This document shows, one piece after another, positions 9,146-17,699 of a stretch of 64,000 nt of DNA (positions are counted from its first letter, which is position 1; every line of letters starts with the position of its first letter). This DNA is from Polyangiaceae bacterium. Lineage in GTDB: Bacteria; Myxococcota_A; Polyangia; Polyangiales; Polyangiaceae. A program made the translations under genes and the position numbers. Below the pieces are notes generated by a model that saw only the letters and a program-made list of their open reading frames with translations, made no database searches and was not told the origin of the DNA. The stretch is from contig JAWKRG010000012.1 of the NCBI GenBank assembly GCA_041389725.1, positions 62,001-126,000 of the forward strand. The letters are read 5' to 3'.

Positions 9146-11431
9146 ATGAGAGCTTGGGCATGGATTGCAGTTGGGCTCATGGGGGCGCTGGCGGTTGCGT
9201 CGTGTGGTGGCGACTCGGATTCGTCGGAGGTCGCGGGCGGCTGTGGCAAGTGCGGCGCGGGGCAGAGTTGCGTCGGCGGCGTCTGCGTCAGCGGAACCGG
9301 GGGTGGCGACTCGGGCACCGGTGGCGCAATCAGTACCGGGGGAAGCGGCAATTGCCCGACGGAGCGGGATTGCCCCGGGGAATGCTGCGCGGCGGGCGAG
9401 TTCTGCGCCCAAGCCACGCGCTGCGCACCCGAGCAACCGGCCTGCACCGACAACGACGACTGTTGGTACGACAGCTACTGTGACTCGGGCACCTGCATTC
9501 CCTACGAGGTGCCGCCGAGCAAGGTCAACGACGACAGCTGCAAGGTGAAGATCGAGATCGGGCAGATCGTGCCGTCGGTGCAGTGTCGCTGGACGGGTCC
9601 GCCGGCGGGCGACCCTTATCCCAATCACGTGCATGTGATGAGCACGCCGGTGGTCGTGGACTTCGACCTCGACCAGGACAACAAGACGCTGGCACCGTCC
9701 ATCGTGTTCACGACATTTCCCACCGCTGGTTCCTACAGCAATCCCGGTGTGCTGCGTGTGATCAGCGGCACGGACTGCAGCCATCAGTACACGGTTCCGG
9801 CGGCGGCCGACGCCACGATGTCGCCGGCGTCGGTTGCGGTGGGTGATCTGGATGGCGACGGCCGAGCGGAGATCGTCGCGGCGGCGCACGGAGGCGGGCT
9901 CATCGCTTTCAAGTACAACCCGAGCACGTCCGCCTTCGAGCGCCTTTGGCGCAGCGGGACGTGCGCTGGCGGGAGCGGACCGCCGACGTCGTCGGATTCT
10001 ACGGGGGGATCCGATCAGTGGGGTGGTCCGAGCATCCACGATCTGAACGACGACGGCGTCGCCGAAATCATCTACGGCTCCACGGTGTATTCGGCCGACG
10101 GCTGCCTGCTGGGCGGTGGCTACCCCAGCTATCACAAGGGCGTGGTGCCGGTGCTTGCGGACGTCGACGAAGACACGAAACCGGAGCTGATCCTCGGCGA
10201 CGGCGTCTACGAGTGGAGCGGTAGCGCGTGGACCAAAGAGAGCTACTTCGCCGGTGCGGGGCTGAGCCATGGGCAAGTGGCCGTGGCGGACATGGGCAAC
10301 TTTCCGCTGGCGGCCTTCGGCAATCAAGATCGGGCCGAGGTCGTGGTAATCTCCGCGGGGCAAGCTCGCGTGCAGACCATCGACGGCACGGTGGTCTTCG
10401 GTCCCACCGCAATTCCCGGCGGCGGCAGCGGCGGACCACCCACGATCGCGGACTTCGACGGAGACGGGCGTCGCGAGTTCGCCAGCGCCGGTGGTGCGCA
10501 GTACGTCGTGTTCGACTTCGACTGCCTGGCGGGCGGCAGTGCGGCCGGCTGCGGAGGTCAGGCCAAGACGAGCGGAGTACTTTGGACCCAGCCTTCCCAG
10601 GACAACAGCAGCAACGTCACGGGCTCGAGCGTGTTCGACTTCGACGCGAACGGTTCCGCCGAGGCCGTGTACGCCGACGAGTGCTTCCTGCGTATCTACG
10701 AAGGAGCGACAGGCAAGGTGCTGTACTCCGCCGCGCGTTCGAGCGGGACGACCTATGAAAACCCTGTGATCGTGGACGTGGACGGCGATTATCGGACGGA
10801 AATCGTGTCAGCGGTGAACGACTACGCCGGCACGCTGGGTTGCCCCGCGACGGATCCGCTCTTCCCGAGCGCAGCCTTCTCCACGAATCACGGCATCGTC
10901 GTGCTGCGCGACGAGCAGGACCGCTGGGCGGCGTCACGTCCGGTGTGGAATCAGCATGCCTACGCCGTCACCCACGTCGGCGACCACGGTGAGACGCCGA
11001 AGAGCTCCGCGGTGGCGCTGAACTGGAAGCAAACGGGGCTCAACAACTTCCGCCAAAACGTGCAGGGCGACCTGGACGCCCTGGGCGAGCCGGATCTGAC
11101 CGCGGGCGGCGACGTCGGCGCGGTCAAGTGCGACGGAACCCTGGCGACCATCGAGGCGCGGGTCTGCAACCGCGGCACGCTGCCGATGGTGAGTGGCACC
11201 GAGGTCAGCTTCTTCCGAGACAACGAAAACGGCAGCGTGCTTTGCACCGCGCCGATCCCCCAAGCGCTGAAGGTGGGCGAGTGCACCATCGTCAGCTGCC
11301 AGGCCGACTTGAAGGGCGACACCGTCGACGTCTTCGTCAAGGTGGACCCGCAAAGCCTGAGCAAGGAGTGCCACGAGAACAACAACGCCGCGCTCTACCG
11401 CGGCGTCGCCTGCGGCGCCGTCCCGAAGTGA
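9146..11431 (+). CDS. Lipoprotein with FG-GAP/VCBS beta-propeller repeats and CARDB-like tail
   Basis: 761 residues. The signal peptide ends ALAVASC. A Cys-rich region with a Gly/Ser/Thr linker (residues ~30-125) precedes a propeller with several calcium-type repeats, such as VGDLDGDGRAEIV, DLNDDGVAEIIYG, DFDGDGRREFA and DVDGDYRTEIV, the FG-GAP/VCBS signature. Residues ~645-755 resemble a CARDB adhesive domain (VCNRGTLPMVSGTEVSFF). Such proteins are surface adhesins or polymer-binding proteins; no catalytic motif is visible. The start ATG follows GGAGG by one base, and GACACT lies 6 nt upstream, so the initiation mode is ambiguous. It is divergent from the BNR lipoprotein. Confidence 0.8.
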   Translation: MRAWAWIAVGLMGALAVASCGGDSDSSEVAGGCGKCGAGQSCVGGVCVSGTGGGDSGTGGAISTGGSGNCPTERDCPGECCAAGEFCAQATRCAPEQPACTDNDDCWYDSYCDSGTCIPYEVPPSKVNDDSCKVKIEIGQIVPSVQCRWTGPPAGDPYPNHVHVMSTPVVVDFDLDQDNKTLAPSIVFTTFPTAGSYSNPGVLRVISGTDCSHQYTVPAAADATMSPASVAVGDLDGDGRAEIVAAAHGGGLIAFKYNPSTSAFERLWRSGTCAGGSGPPTSSDSTGGSDQWGGPSIHDLNDDGVAEIIYGSTVYSADGCLLGGGYPSYHKGVVPVLADVDEDTKPELILGDGVYEWSGSAWTKESYFAGAGLSHGQVAVADMGNFPLAAFGNQDRAEVVVISAGQARVQTIDGTVVFGPTAIPGGGSGGPPTIADFDGDGRREFASAGGAQYVVFDFDCLAGGSAAGCGGQAKTSGVLWTQPSQDNSSNVTGSSVFDFDANGSAEAVYADECFLRIYEGATGKVLYSAARSSGTTYENPVIVDVDGDYRTEIVSAVNDYAGTLGCPATDPLFPSAAFSTNHGIVVLRDEQDRWAASRPVWNQHAYAVTHVGDHGETPKSSAVALNWKQTGLNNFRQNVQGDLDALGEPDLTAGGDVGAVKCDGTLATIEARVCNRGTLPMVSGTEVSFFRDNENGSVLCTAPIPQALKVGECTIVSCQADLKGDTVDVFVKVDPQSLSKECHENNNAALYRGVACGAVPK

Positions 11432-11458
11432 GCCAGGCAGCGAGAGAGGAAAAGCGAA

Positions 11459-11612
11459 CACAGGAAGGCCGGAAGCACGGAAGGGGGCTGGAAATATCCT
11501 TCCTCCGACCTTCCGATCTTCCCCAACTTCCTGTGCTCTCTCTGCAGGAAAGAGGATTCACAGGAAAGACGAAAGAGCGGAAGACAAGTGGGAGGGCTCT
11601 GCCCCAATCCCC
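11459..11612. repeat. Dispersed GGAAG-rich inverted repeat, copy A (fills the 11432-11748 gap)
   Basis: The 317-bp gap between convergent genes holds no gene. Instead a 77-bp unit (11459-11535) starts CACAGGAAGG and ends CTTCCTGTG, so its ends are inverted and it can fold. A second, half-length unit (11559-11612) starts again with CACAGGAA and contains GGGAGGG. Both units are closely similar to sequences at 20425-20567 (copy B). Near its right end the gap has only unremarkable GC-rich DNA. Confidence 0.75.
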
Positions 11613-11748
11613 TTGTCCGTAGCGGTCTTCCTCTGTACTCGAGCAAACGCCCTCGCCGGGCGCGGACGGATCAGGGCGGCCGCGGCTTTCAGGGCATGAG
11701 TAGCCGTCAGGGGTCGAGCGCGCCTAGACCCCAAACCCCAAAACCACG

Positions 11749-13320
11749 CTAGGCGATGTGTTCGATGCGGCGGATGCCTTTGCGAGTGACGACGACGCGT
11801 AGTCGACGCCAGGGGCCGTCGGCGTCGCCGCGGCGCTGACGATAGACCACGGCGATGTTGTAGACGCGCGGGGCCTCGGCGGCACCGATCTCGCCGGCCA
11901 AAGGGTCTGCGTAGACGATGTCGCGCTTGGGGTCGTCGGTGTGGGCGAGCCAGCGGCCCAGGTCGAGGCGAAAGATCTCCGTCAAGGCGCCAAAGCGTGA
12001 ATCGGCTTCGGCCACGCGATCCGCGCGTACCATCACTTGCTTGCGATGGAAGATGACCGTCTCGGGGCGTGCGGTCTCTTCGAGGGCGTGGCGTCGAGTC
12101 AGGCGGCGCGCCTGCAGCACCTCCGCGGGCACATCGTCGAAGGCGATGAAGCCGCTCTGTTCGCTCATCGTGCCGAGCATCACCCCGCGCTCGCGGTCGC
12201 GAATGCGCCAGTGGCGATCCGGGAAGTGGCGCTCCACCACGCTGGAGAAGGCCGTCTGCAGCACTGCCTTCATGCGGTCTTTGATGGCGTAGGCCACCAC
12301 GGCGATCAGTACCCAGGTGATCCAGCCTTGGCCCTCGACCTGAAATCCGTTCCAGATCGCCGCCAAGATCGCAAATGCCATGGCCAGGCTTGCGGCCACC
12401 GCGTAGAGCAACTGCAGCACCCAAGTCGAAGCAGGCCGCACTTCCGGCGAGAGCCAGAGCACGCTGGAGGTGAAGCGTTTGAGCACGTGACGGCGAAACT
12501 CGAGGGCTTCAATCTCGCGTCGCTCCATGCCGGCGCGGCCCACACCGCCAATGCCCGAGTCGAGGCGATACTGCGCCTCCATCAGTGCCGCGCGTGCGAC
12601 GGTCTCCGTGACGCTGCTCGGTGCATTGGCCTTCTCCAAACGGCGCGCCACGTAGGCCAGGAGGGTCTCGAGCATGCGCGACACGTCTTCGTCGACCCAG
12701 CGCGCGGCCGTTTCGATGGTGTCACCACGCCCCTTGGACTGCTCGAGGGCCTCGCGCAAGCGGGTGGTGACCCGGCCCGCGTCGGCCGCCATGCGTGCAG
12801 CAAGGTGCAGCGCTCGGCTGCGACCTGGCTCTGGCCCCTCCAGTCCTTGGACGATGTGCCCGCGCAGTTCCACGCCCGCGGCGCGAAGCTCACAGGCGTA
12901 CAACCGCATCTCGCGCAGCGCCTCGCGTTCATCACCGGTCTCGAGGGCCTTCGCCAAGCGGTCGAGGGGGGCTGCAGCCAGGTCGCCAAACGCGACGTCG
13001 GGGGGCTCGAAGCGCACGTAGCTCTGCAAGTCCGTGTAGATGTCGGTCTTGTCGTAGGTGCGGCTGTCGAGACGCAGACTTTCAGGGGCAAAAAAGTACG
13101 CTTCCCAGCTGAAGTTCTGCTTGTTGCCGTTCGCTTCCAGGCGATAGTCGATGGCGAACTCCACGTGCGTGCGGTCGTGCACGTGGAAGGTGGGACCCTC
13201 GCGGTTGCGCGAGAGGTCCGCCACCAAGGACCCCCAATCGCTCGGTCGGAAGCGAGTCCGCCGGCTGGGCGGCATGCTGTCTACCGCCGGGGGTTCGATG
13301 GAAAATTCCGATTGCGTCAC
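11749..13320 (-). CDS. Conserved-looking membrane protein of unknown function
   Basis: 523 residues from a GTG at 13320. Residues 1-310 are soluble and helix-rich, with an LxxRL-type coiled segment; residues ~320-370 contain two closely spaced hydrophobic helices (LLYAVAASLAMAFAILAAI and WITWVLIAVVAYAI); the last ~150 residues are soluble, mixed alpha/beta and basic. The likely topology is a hairpin in the inner membrane with both large domains cytoplasmic. I do not recognise a family or catalytic motif and assign no function. Neighbours give no clue: the M1-type peptidase upstream is separated by a hairpin and a promoter, so this gene is probably transcribed alone. Confidence 0.75.
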   Translation of the reverse strand: MTQSEFSIEPPAVDSMPPSRRTRFRPSDWGSLVADLSRNREGPTFHVHDRTHVEFAIDYRLEANGNKQNFSWEAYFFAPESLRLDSRTYDKTDIYTDLQSYVRFEPPDVAFGDLAAAPLDRLAKALETGDEREALREMRLYACELRAAGVELRGHIVQGLEGPEPGRSRALHLAARMAADAGRVTTRLREALEQSKGRGDTIETAARWVDEDVSRMLETLLAYVARRLEKANAPSSVTETVARAALMEAQYRLDSGIGGVGRAGMERREIEALEFRRHVLKRFTSSVLWLSPEVRPASTWVLQLLYAVAASLAMAFAILAAIWNGFQVEGQGWITWVLIAVVAYAIKDRMKAVLQTAFSSVVERHFPDRHWRIRDRERGVMLGTMSEQSGFIAFDDVPAEVLQARRLTRRHALEETARPETVIFHRKQVMVRADRVAEADSRFGALTEIFRLDLGRWLAHTDDPKRDIVYADPLAGEIGAAEAPRVYNIAVVYRQRRGDADGPWRRLRVVVTRKGIRRIEHIA

Positions 13321-13327
13321 GTGAGTG

Positions 13328-13355
13328 TCGCTACATCGTCACATAAATGTTGCAA
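13328..13355 (-). promoter_or_regulatory. Sigma70-type promoter of the 523-residue membrane protein
   Basis: Minus strand: TTGCAA (13355-13350), 16-nt spacer, TAGCGA (13333-13328), then 7 nt to the GTG at 13320, with no Shine-Dalgarno. Confidence 0.5.
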
Positions 13356-13364
13356 AAGTCCAGC

Positions 13365-13384
13365 CCTCGCCAAGCCTGGCGGGG
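13365..13384 (-). terminator. Hairpin downstream of the M1-type peptidase gene
   Basis: CCTCGCCA (13365-13372) pairs with TGGCGGGG (13377-13384) around a 4-nt loop, with one G-T wobble. It lies between the peptidase stop codon and the next promoter, the place for a terminator; there is no T-tract. Confidence 0.4.
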
Positions 13385-13390
13385 TCAACA

Positions 13391-13441
13391 GCGGCGATCC
13401 GGGAAACGGCAATCCGGGCAAGCGCGAAGCGGCGATCCGGG
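13391..13441. repeat. Three short direct repeats
   Basis: GCGGCGATCCGGG occurs at 13391-13403 and 13429-13441, and ACGGCAATCCGGG at 13406-13418, all just downstream of the peptidase stop codon at 13451. Function unknown. Confidence 0.6.
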
Positions 13442-13450
13442 CTGCGGAGC

Positions 13451-15286
13451 TCAGTCGCCCTTCATCGCGCCGCCGAGGAGTCCGTCGAGCAGTCCTCCGA
13501 GATCGCCCCCACCGCCTTTGCCGGTCATCAGCTTGAGCATGAGTTTCAAAGCCATCTCCATTTCGGGACTGATTTCTTTGCTCATTTCAGGACCGAGCCA
13601 AGCACCGAGAAGCAGCTTGAGGTCAGGGCCACCCAAGTCCGCGTCGCCGTGATGCTCGTCGAGCCAGCGGCGCGTCAGGGCGTCGACCGCGGCCTTGTCA
13701 CCGCTCTTTGCGAGAGCCGCGCTCAGAGCGCGAGGTGGGGCCTCGCGGTAGCGGTGCGTGTCGACGTGGGTCCGAAGCGCGCGGAAGAAGGCTGCATCGC
13801 CGACGGTCTTGCGTAGCGCCGCGAAATAATAGGGCCCCTTGCCGTAGACCAAGCCTGCATAGGCGAGCTCGGAGCCGAAGGCGTCTACCGGGCGATCGAC
13901 GGCGGCGTCCGGCTCCTCCATCAAGCGCATCATGTGGTAGTTCGCGAGCACCTGACGTTTGCCTTCGTCTTCGGCGCGAGCTTTGCCGTAGCGATCCTCG
14001 AAGTAGAGCATGGCCGCCCACTGCGCCATGGCCTCGTCAGCATAGGGATGTTTGCGGATGTCACTGCCGACCAGGCCGGGGAAATACTGATGGGCCACTT
14101 CGTGAGCGGTGACGAACTCCAGGATCCCCTCCGTCATCTGCTCGAGTTCCGCCTGATTGGGTCCGCCCAGGAGCTTGGTCAGCATGCCCAGACTGCCGTC
14201 GGCGAGGCGTGGGCGGTAGAACATGCTGGCCACGGTTACCAGCCCGCTGAACTCGACGCCGCCCGCTCCGCCGACCAGGGGCGCCTCCACCACGTCCAGG
14301 TCTCGATAGGGGTAGGGACCAAAGCGCTTCTCGAATACGCGAAGGGAGTGCTCGGCGGCGTCGAGGACTTTTCTTCCGGCCTTGGCGTCACGAGCCAGGA
14401 AGTGGGAGCGCACGGTGACGTCGCCGACGGCGCGGGACTCGTGCTTGAAGTCCGCGCTCATCAACAAAGCCACGTCGCGCACCATCCCGGCGCGGATGCT
14501 GAGTCGCTTGCGATTCGCGTCCAGAGTCTTCGTTTGTTTGACGTGACCGCTGCTCGCGACTTCCACGTTCTCGGGTAGCTCGAGCTCGAGGGAGACGTGG
14601 CTCAAACCGGATGCCGCCAGGTCACCCAGGGAGCTTTGATCTTCGAGTTCCCAGGCGTCGCCCGTTCGCCTCGCCAGCACCGGGTAGAACGCGGCGAAGG
14701 AGGCGATGCCGTCGCCCTCGGCCAAAAGACCGTAGTCGCCTGCGCCCTTGCCGGAGCGCATACGCTGCATCGACTCGAGGCTCTGCGAAAGCATGCTGGT
14801 GCGGGAGGGCTCGATGTGGGTCAGCGTTCCACTGAGCTGCAGCTCGGCGCGCAAGGACTTGCCGGGGGCAAGCGGCTCCTTCAGCTTCAGGACCAGGGCG
14901 CTGCCCCCGTGGGGCTGCACGGTGCAGCTCAGGCCGTCGAGACAGCTGCCTTGTTTTAGCGTGACCAAGGGCGTGGGGCGCGTGGCGTTGACGTAAAGGC
15001 GCAGGCCGACGTCGGACAGGGGCTCGCTGCCGGTGTTACGGAAGTACAGCGTCTCCTTCAGTTCGAAGCTCTTGAGATCCTGGGCGACCTTCAGCTCCAG
15101 CGCGTAGTAGGGCAGGGCGTCGAGGGGCGTTGCTAGCTGTTTTTCTGCACGACCCGCTTCACTCGGCCGCAAGGACTCCAGCAGTGGCGTGGCGTCGTAC
15201 CCGGACTTCGGACCGCGGGCGCTGCGGTCGCAACTGGAGCAGCCGAGGACGAGCGAGCAAACGGCAAGACTTGCGAAGCGTCGCAT
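13451..15286 (-). CDS. M1-family-like zinc metallopeptidase lipoprotein
   Basis: 611 residues. The signal peptide ends CSLVLGC, so the product is probably an exported lipoprotein. A beta-rich N-terminal domain (residues ~45-280) resembles the M1 saddle domain. The zinc site is intact: HEVAH at 395-399 and the third ligand Glu418 in DEAMAQW, exactly 18 residues after the second His. The M1 exopeptidase motif GxMEN is not present; the equivalent segment reads GGVEFSGLV, so strict aminopeptidase activity is doubtful although the Glu is kept. The C-terminus is Gly/Leu/Met-rich. It would hydrolyse peptides in the periplasm or at the surface, plausibly for nutrition. No operon partner is evident. 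Confidence 0.85.
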   Translation of the reverse strand: MRRFASLAVCSLVLGCSSCDRSARGPKSGYDATPLLESLRPSEAGRAEKQLATPLDALPYYALELKVAQDLKSFELKETLYFRNTGSEPLSDVGLRLYVNATRPTPLVTLKQGSCLDGLSCTVQPHGGSALVLKLKEPLAPGKSLRAELQLSGTLTHIEPSRTSMLSQSLESMQRMRSGKGAGDYGLLAEGDGIASFAAFYPVLARRTGDAWELEDQSSLGDLAASGLSHVSLELELPENVEVASSGHVKQTKTLDANRKRLSIRAGMVRDVALLMSADFKHESRAVGDVTVRSHFLARDAKAGRKVLDAAEHSLRVFEKRFGPYPYRDLDVVEAPLVGGAGGVEFSGLVTVASMFYRPRLADGSLGMLTKLLGGPNQAELEQMTEGILEFVTAHEVAHQYFPGLVGSDIRKHPYADEAMAQWAAMLYFEDRYGKARAEDEGKRQVLANYHMMRLMEEPDAAVDRPVDAFGSELAYAGLVYGKGPYYFAALRKTVGDAAFFRALRTHVDTHRYREAPPRALSAALAKSGDKAAVDALTRRWLDEHHGDADLGGPDLKLLLGAWLGPEMSKEISPEMEMALKLMLKLMTGKGGGGDLGGLLDGLLGGAMKGD

Positions 15287-15342
15287 GGAGCATCAGCCTC
15301 ACACGTGCCAGGCCTTGCCGCAAGGCGTGTCCGCAAAGCGTG

Positions 15343-16521
15343 TCAGCCGATGATCATGCCCTCGGACAGCAGCTTGCCTTCGCGATAGCGCCGCAGGTTC
15401 CAGGCATCGAATAGCTCGGACCGACCGCCCGTGGCCACGTGCTCGGCGAGGCGCTTTCCCATCACCGGCGCCATCATGAAGCCGTGTCCCATGAAGCCGC
15501 AGGCCAAGTAGAAGCCGGCCACCTCGTCCACGCTGCCAATGATTGGATTCTGGTCCGGCGTGATGTCGTAGAGACCCGCCCACTGGCGCAGCACCTTTAC
15601 CTGACCCAGGATCGGGCAGGTGCGCAGAAGGGCACGCGAGTAGAGCGAGAGGAAACGATGGCTGCTGTCCTGGTTTTCGCCCGCTGGCACCTTCGCGTTC
15701 GTCACGCCGCCTACGATTTCCCCACGGGTGGACTGAGAGAAATACAGACCCGAATCCAAGTCCGCCACCAGGGGGCCGAGCCAAGGCTTGAGCGGCTCAC
15801 TCGAGCAGATTTCGTGGCGGTGCGGGTGGTTGGGTAGCTGCACTCCCACGAGAGCAGCGACCGAGGGGCTGTGGGCTCCCGCCGCGTTGACGACGCGCTG
15901 CGTGCGAATCATGCCGCGGCTCGTGTGCACGGCGCTGACGGCGCCCGCGCTGAGCTCTATGCCCGTGACGCGCGTGAAGGGCATCACGGTGACGCCGAGT
16001 CGAGCCGCGCCCTCGGCGTAGCCCCAGACGAAGGGCCAGGGAAACACGACGGCGTCGTCGGGGTTGTAGCTCGCCGCGAGCAGGCCCTCGGTCGCCAGCT
16101 GGGGCACGATCTTCTGGGCCTGGGCCGGAGTGAGCAGGCGAGTGCGCACGCCGTTTTCGTTCTGCAGCTTCACGCTGTGCTCGAGGCCCTGCTGTCGGGT
16201 CGGTGAGCGCGCCAAGAACAGATAGCCGCCCTGACGAAACCAGGTGTTGATTCTGTGTTCACGGGCAAAGTCGCGACACAGGCGGAGGGACTCTTGCATC
16301 AGCACGATGTTGGTCGTCGTCGACCACTGCGCGCGGATCCCGCCGCCATTGCGGCCGCTGGCGCCGCTGCACAGATAGGAAGCCTCCGCCACGACGACGC
16401 GCTTCAGACCGTGATCCTTCGCCAAATGATAGGCGATGCTGAGGCCCATGATGCCGCCACCGACGATCACGACGTCGGCATCGCTCGGAGCCTTGCCGTC
16501 CTGGGTCGTCACTGAAGTCAC
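15343..16521 (-). CDS. FAD-dependent oxidoreductase, DAO family (sarcosine oxidase beta-like)
   Basis: 392 residues from a GTG at 16521. A dinucleotide-binding motif (VVIVGGGIMGLSIAYHLA, residues ~17-34) is followed by SGRNGGGIRAQW, typical of sarcosine oxidase beta/glycine oxidase enzymes of the DAO superfamily, and a C-terminal GFMGHGFMMAP segment that closes the FAD site. Such enzymes oxidise N-methyl or primary amino acids to imine with FAD; the exact substrate cannot be decided. No alpha, gamma or delta subunit genes are adjacent, so it may act as a monomeric oxidase or dehydrogenase. TAGGCT lies 9 nt before the start codon. Likely cytosolic. Confidence 0.85.
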   Translation of the reverse strand: MTSVTTQDGKAPSDADVVIVGGGIMGLSIAYHLAKDHGLKRVVVAEASYLCSGASGRNGGGIRAQWSTTTNIVLMQESLRLCRDFAREHRINTWFRQGGYLFLARSPTRQQGLEHSVKLQNENGVRTRLLTPAQAQKIVPQLATEGLLAASYNPDDAVVFPWPFVWGYAEGAARLGVTVMPFTRVTGIELSAGAVSAVHTSRGMIRTQRVVNAAGAHSPSVAALVGVQLPNHPHRHEICSSEPLKPWLGPLVADLDSGLYFSQSTRGEIVGGVTNAKVPAGENQDSSHRFLSLYSRALLRTCPILGQVKVLRQWAGLYDITPDQNPIIGSVDEVAGFYLACGFMGHGFMMAPVMGKRLAEHVATGGRSELFDAWNLRRYREGKLLSEGMIIG

Positions 16522-16634
16522 GACGGCCCCAGCCTAGCCTGGCGCAGGCCGAACCCTTAGGGAATTGTGCAGTGCCGGGCGGGAGCGAAAGGCGGCCTGG
16601 CGGGACGGCGGAAAACTGAAGATGATGAGCTGAC

Positions 16635-17639
16635 TTGTCGGAACGAGGCATCGGAGCCGTCGCGCAATCTGGAGTGCGCTACTTGGGCGCTTGCGTGCGT
16701 GGTAAGGCGCCGCCCCTGGGCGTATCGCCAGGGCGGTTTTGGTGGGAGCTGGGGCGGGCGCTTCGTCCACACTTCTTCTTCATTCCGGCCGGCGCAGCAC
16801 TGGCCGGTGCAGCGGCGGATGGCAGTGTGGATTCGCCCTTGCGCGCCGGGGTGGTGACCTTCGGAGCGGGCCTCGGCTGGGGCGTGGGTCAACTGCTGAA
16901 CGATCTGCTCGACGTCGAGGCCGACCGAGTGGACGCGCCCCATCGCGCAACGGTACGCGGTCTTCTGCCGACGGGGCCGACGTCCAGCGTTGCGCTGGGA
17001 CTGGGGCTACTCGTGGCCGGGCTGATGGCCGTCGCGGCACCCTCCGCGCTGGTGCTCTTGCCCGCGGCGGTGCTGCTGATCTGGATCTACAGCAATGCCA
17101 AGCGCTTTCCCGCGTTTGGCAACTTGGCCCATGGCGCCCTGGTTGCGGTCGCAGCCGGCTTTGGCGTGCTCGCCGATCCCGGTGCCGGCGGAGAGAGCCA
17201 TGGTGCTGCGCCGATGCTGGCGTACACGGGCAGCGTGGCTGCGCTCTATCTGCAAGCGAACTACGAAAAGGACCGCCTCGGAGACCGCGCGGCGGGCTAC
17301 CGCACGCTGGCGCACGTGCTCGGGGTGCGGGGCAGCGCCTTGTTGCGCGTGGTCGCCAGCGTCGGGCTCTTCGCCATCGCGCTGGGCCAGGTTCTGCCTT
17401 CGACCGGGGCCCGCGCCGTCGCGGCCCTCGGTGTCGTGGCGGTCTTGCTGGGCACGATCGCGCCCCTGCGTCACGACACCGAGAGCGCGTCGCTGAGCGG
17501 GTATCCTTGGTCGATCCACGGCGCAGCGTGCCTGATGTTTGCGCCAACCGTGGCGGTGGCGCCGATCGCCGCGCTGATTGGGCTCGGGCTGGCGGTTCTA
17601 CTCACGGAGCGCGCACGACGTCTTCATGAGAATCCGTGA
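16635..17639 (+). CDS. UbiA-family prenyltransferase (integral membrane)
   Basis: Up to 334 residues from a TTG at 16635; the start is uncertain and an in-frame GTG at 16674 is an alternative. Eight or so hydrophobic helices are present. The two Asp-rich motifs of the UbiA superfamily are both visible: NDLLDVEADRVDAPHR near residue 97 and YEKDRLGDR near residue 210. Members transfer a polyprenyl group from its diphosphate to an aromatic or other acceptor, with Mg2+ bound by these Asp residues. The acceptor is unknown: no quinone, heme or chlorophyll pathway gene is nearby. The gene is convergent with the ArsA-like pair. Confidence 0.8.
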   Translation: MSERGIGAVAQSGVRYLGACVRGKAPPLGVSPGRFWWELGRALRPHFFFIPAGAALAGAAADGSVDSPLRAGVVTFGAGLGWGVGQLLNDLLDVEADRVDAPHRATVRGLLPTGPTSSVALGLGLLVAGLMAVAAPSALVLLPAAVLLIWIYSNAKRFPAFGNLAHGALVAVAAGFGVLADPGAGGESHGAAPMLAYTGSVAALYLQANYEKDRLGDRAAGYRTLAHVLGVRGSALLRVVASVGLFAIALGQVLPSTGARAVAALGVVAVLLGTIAPLRHDTESASLSGYPWSIHGAACLMFAPTVAVAPIAALIGLGLAVLLTERARRLHENP

Positions 17640-17699
17640 GCGGCGGTTCATGCATTGGCTCGGGCCGCGTACGCGTGGAAGTCTCCCCGGTATTGCTAC

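Noticed and set aside
12037..13536. Long open frame of ~500 codons on the plus strand
   Set aside because: It is antisense to the 523-residue membrane protein gene, which has a promoter at its start and membrane-protein composition; GC-rich codon bias keeps the opposite frame open.
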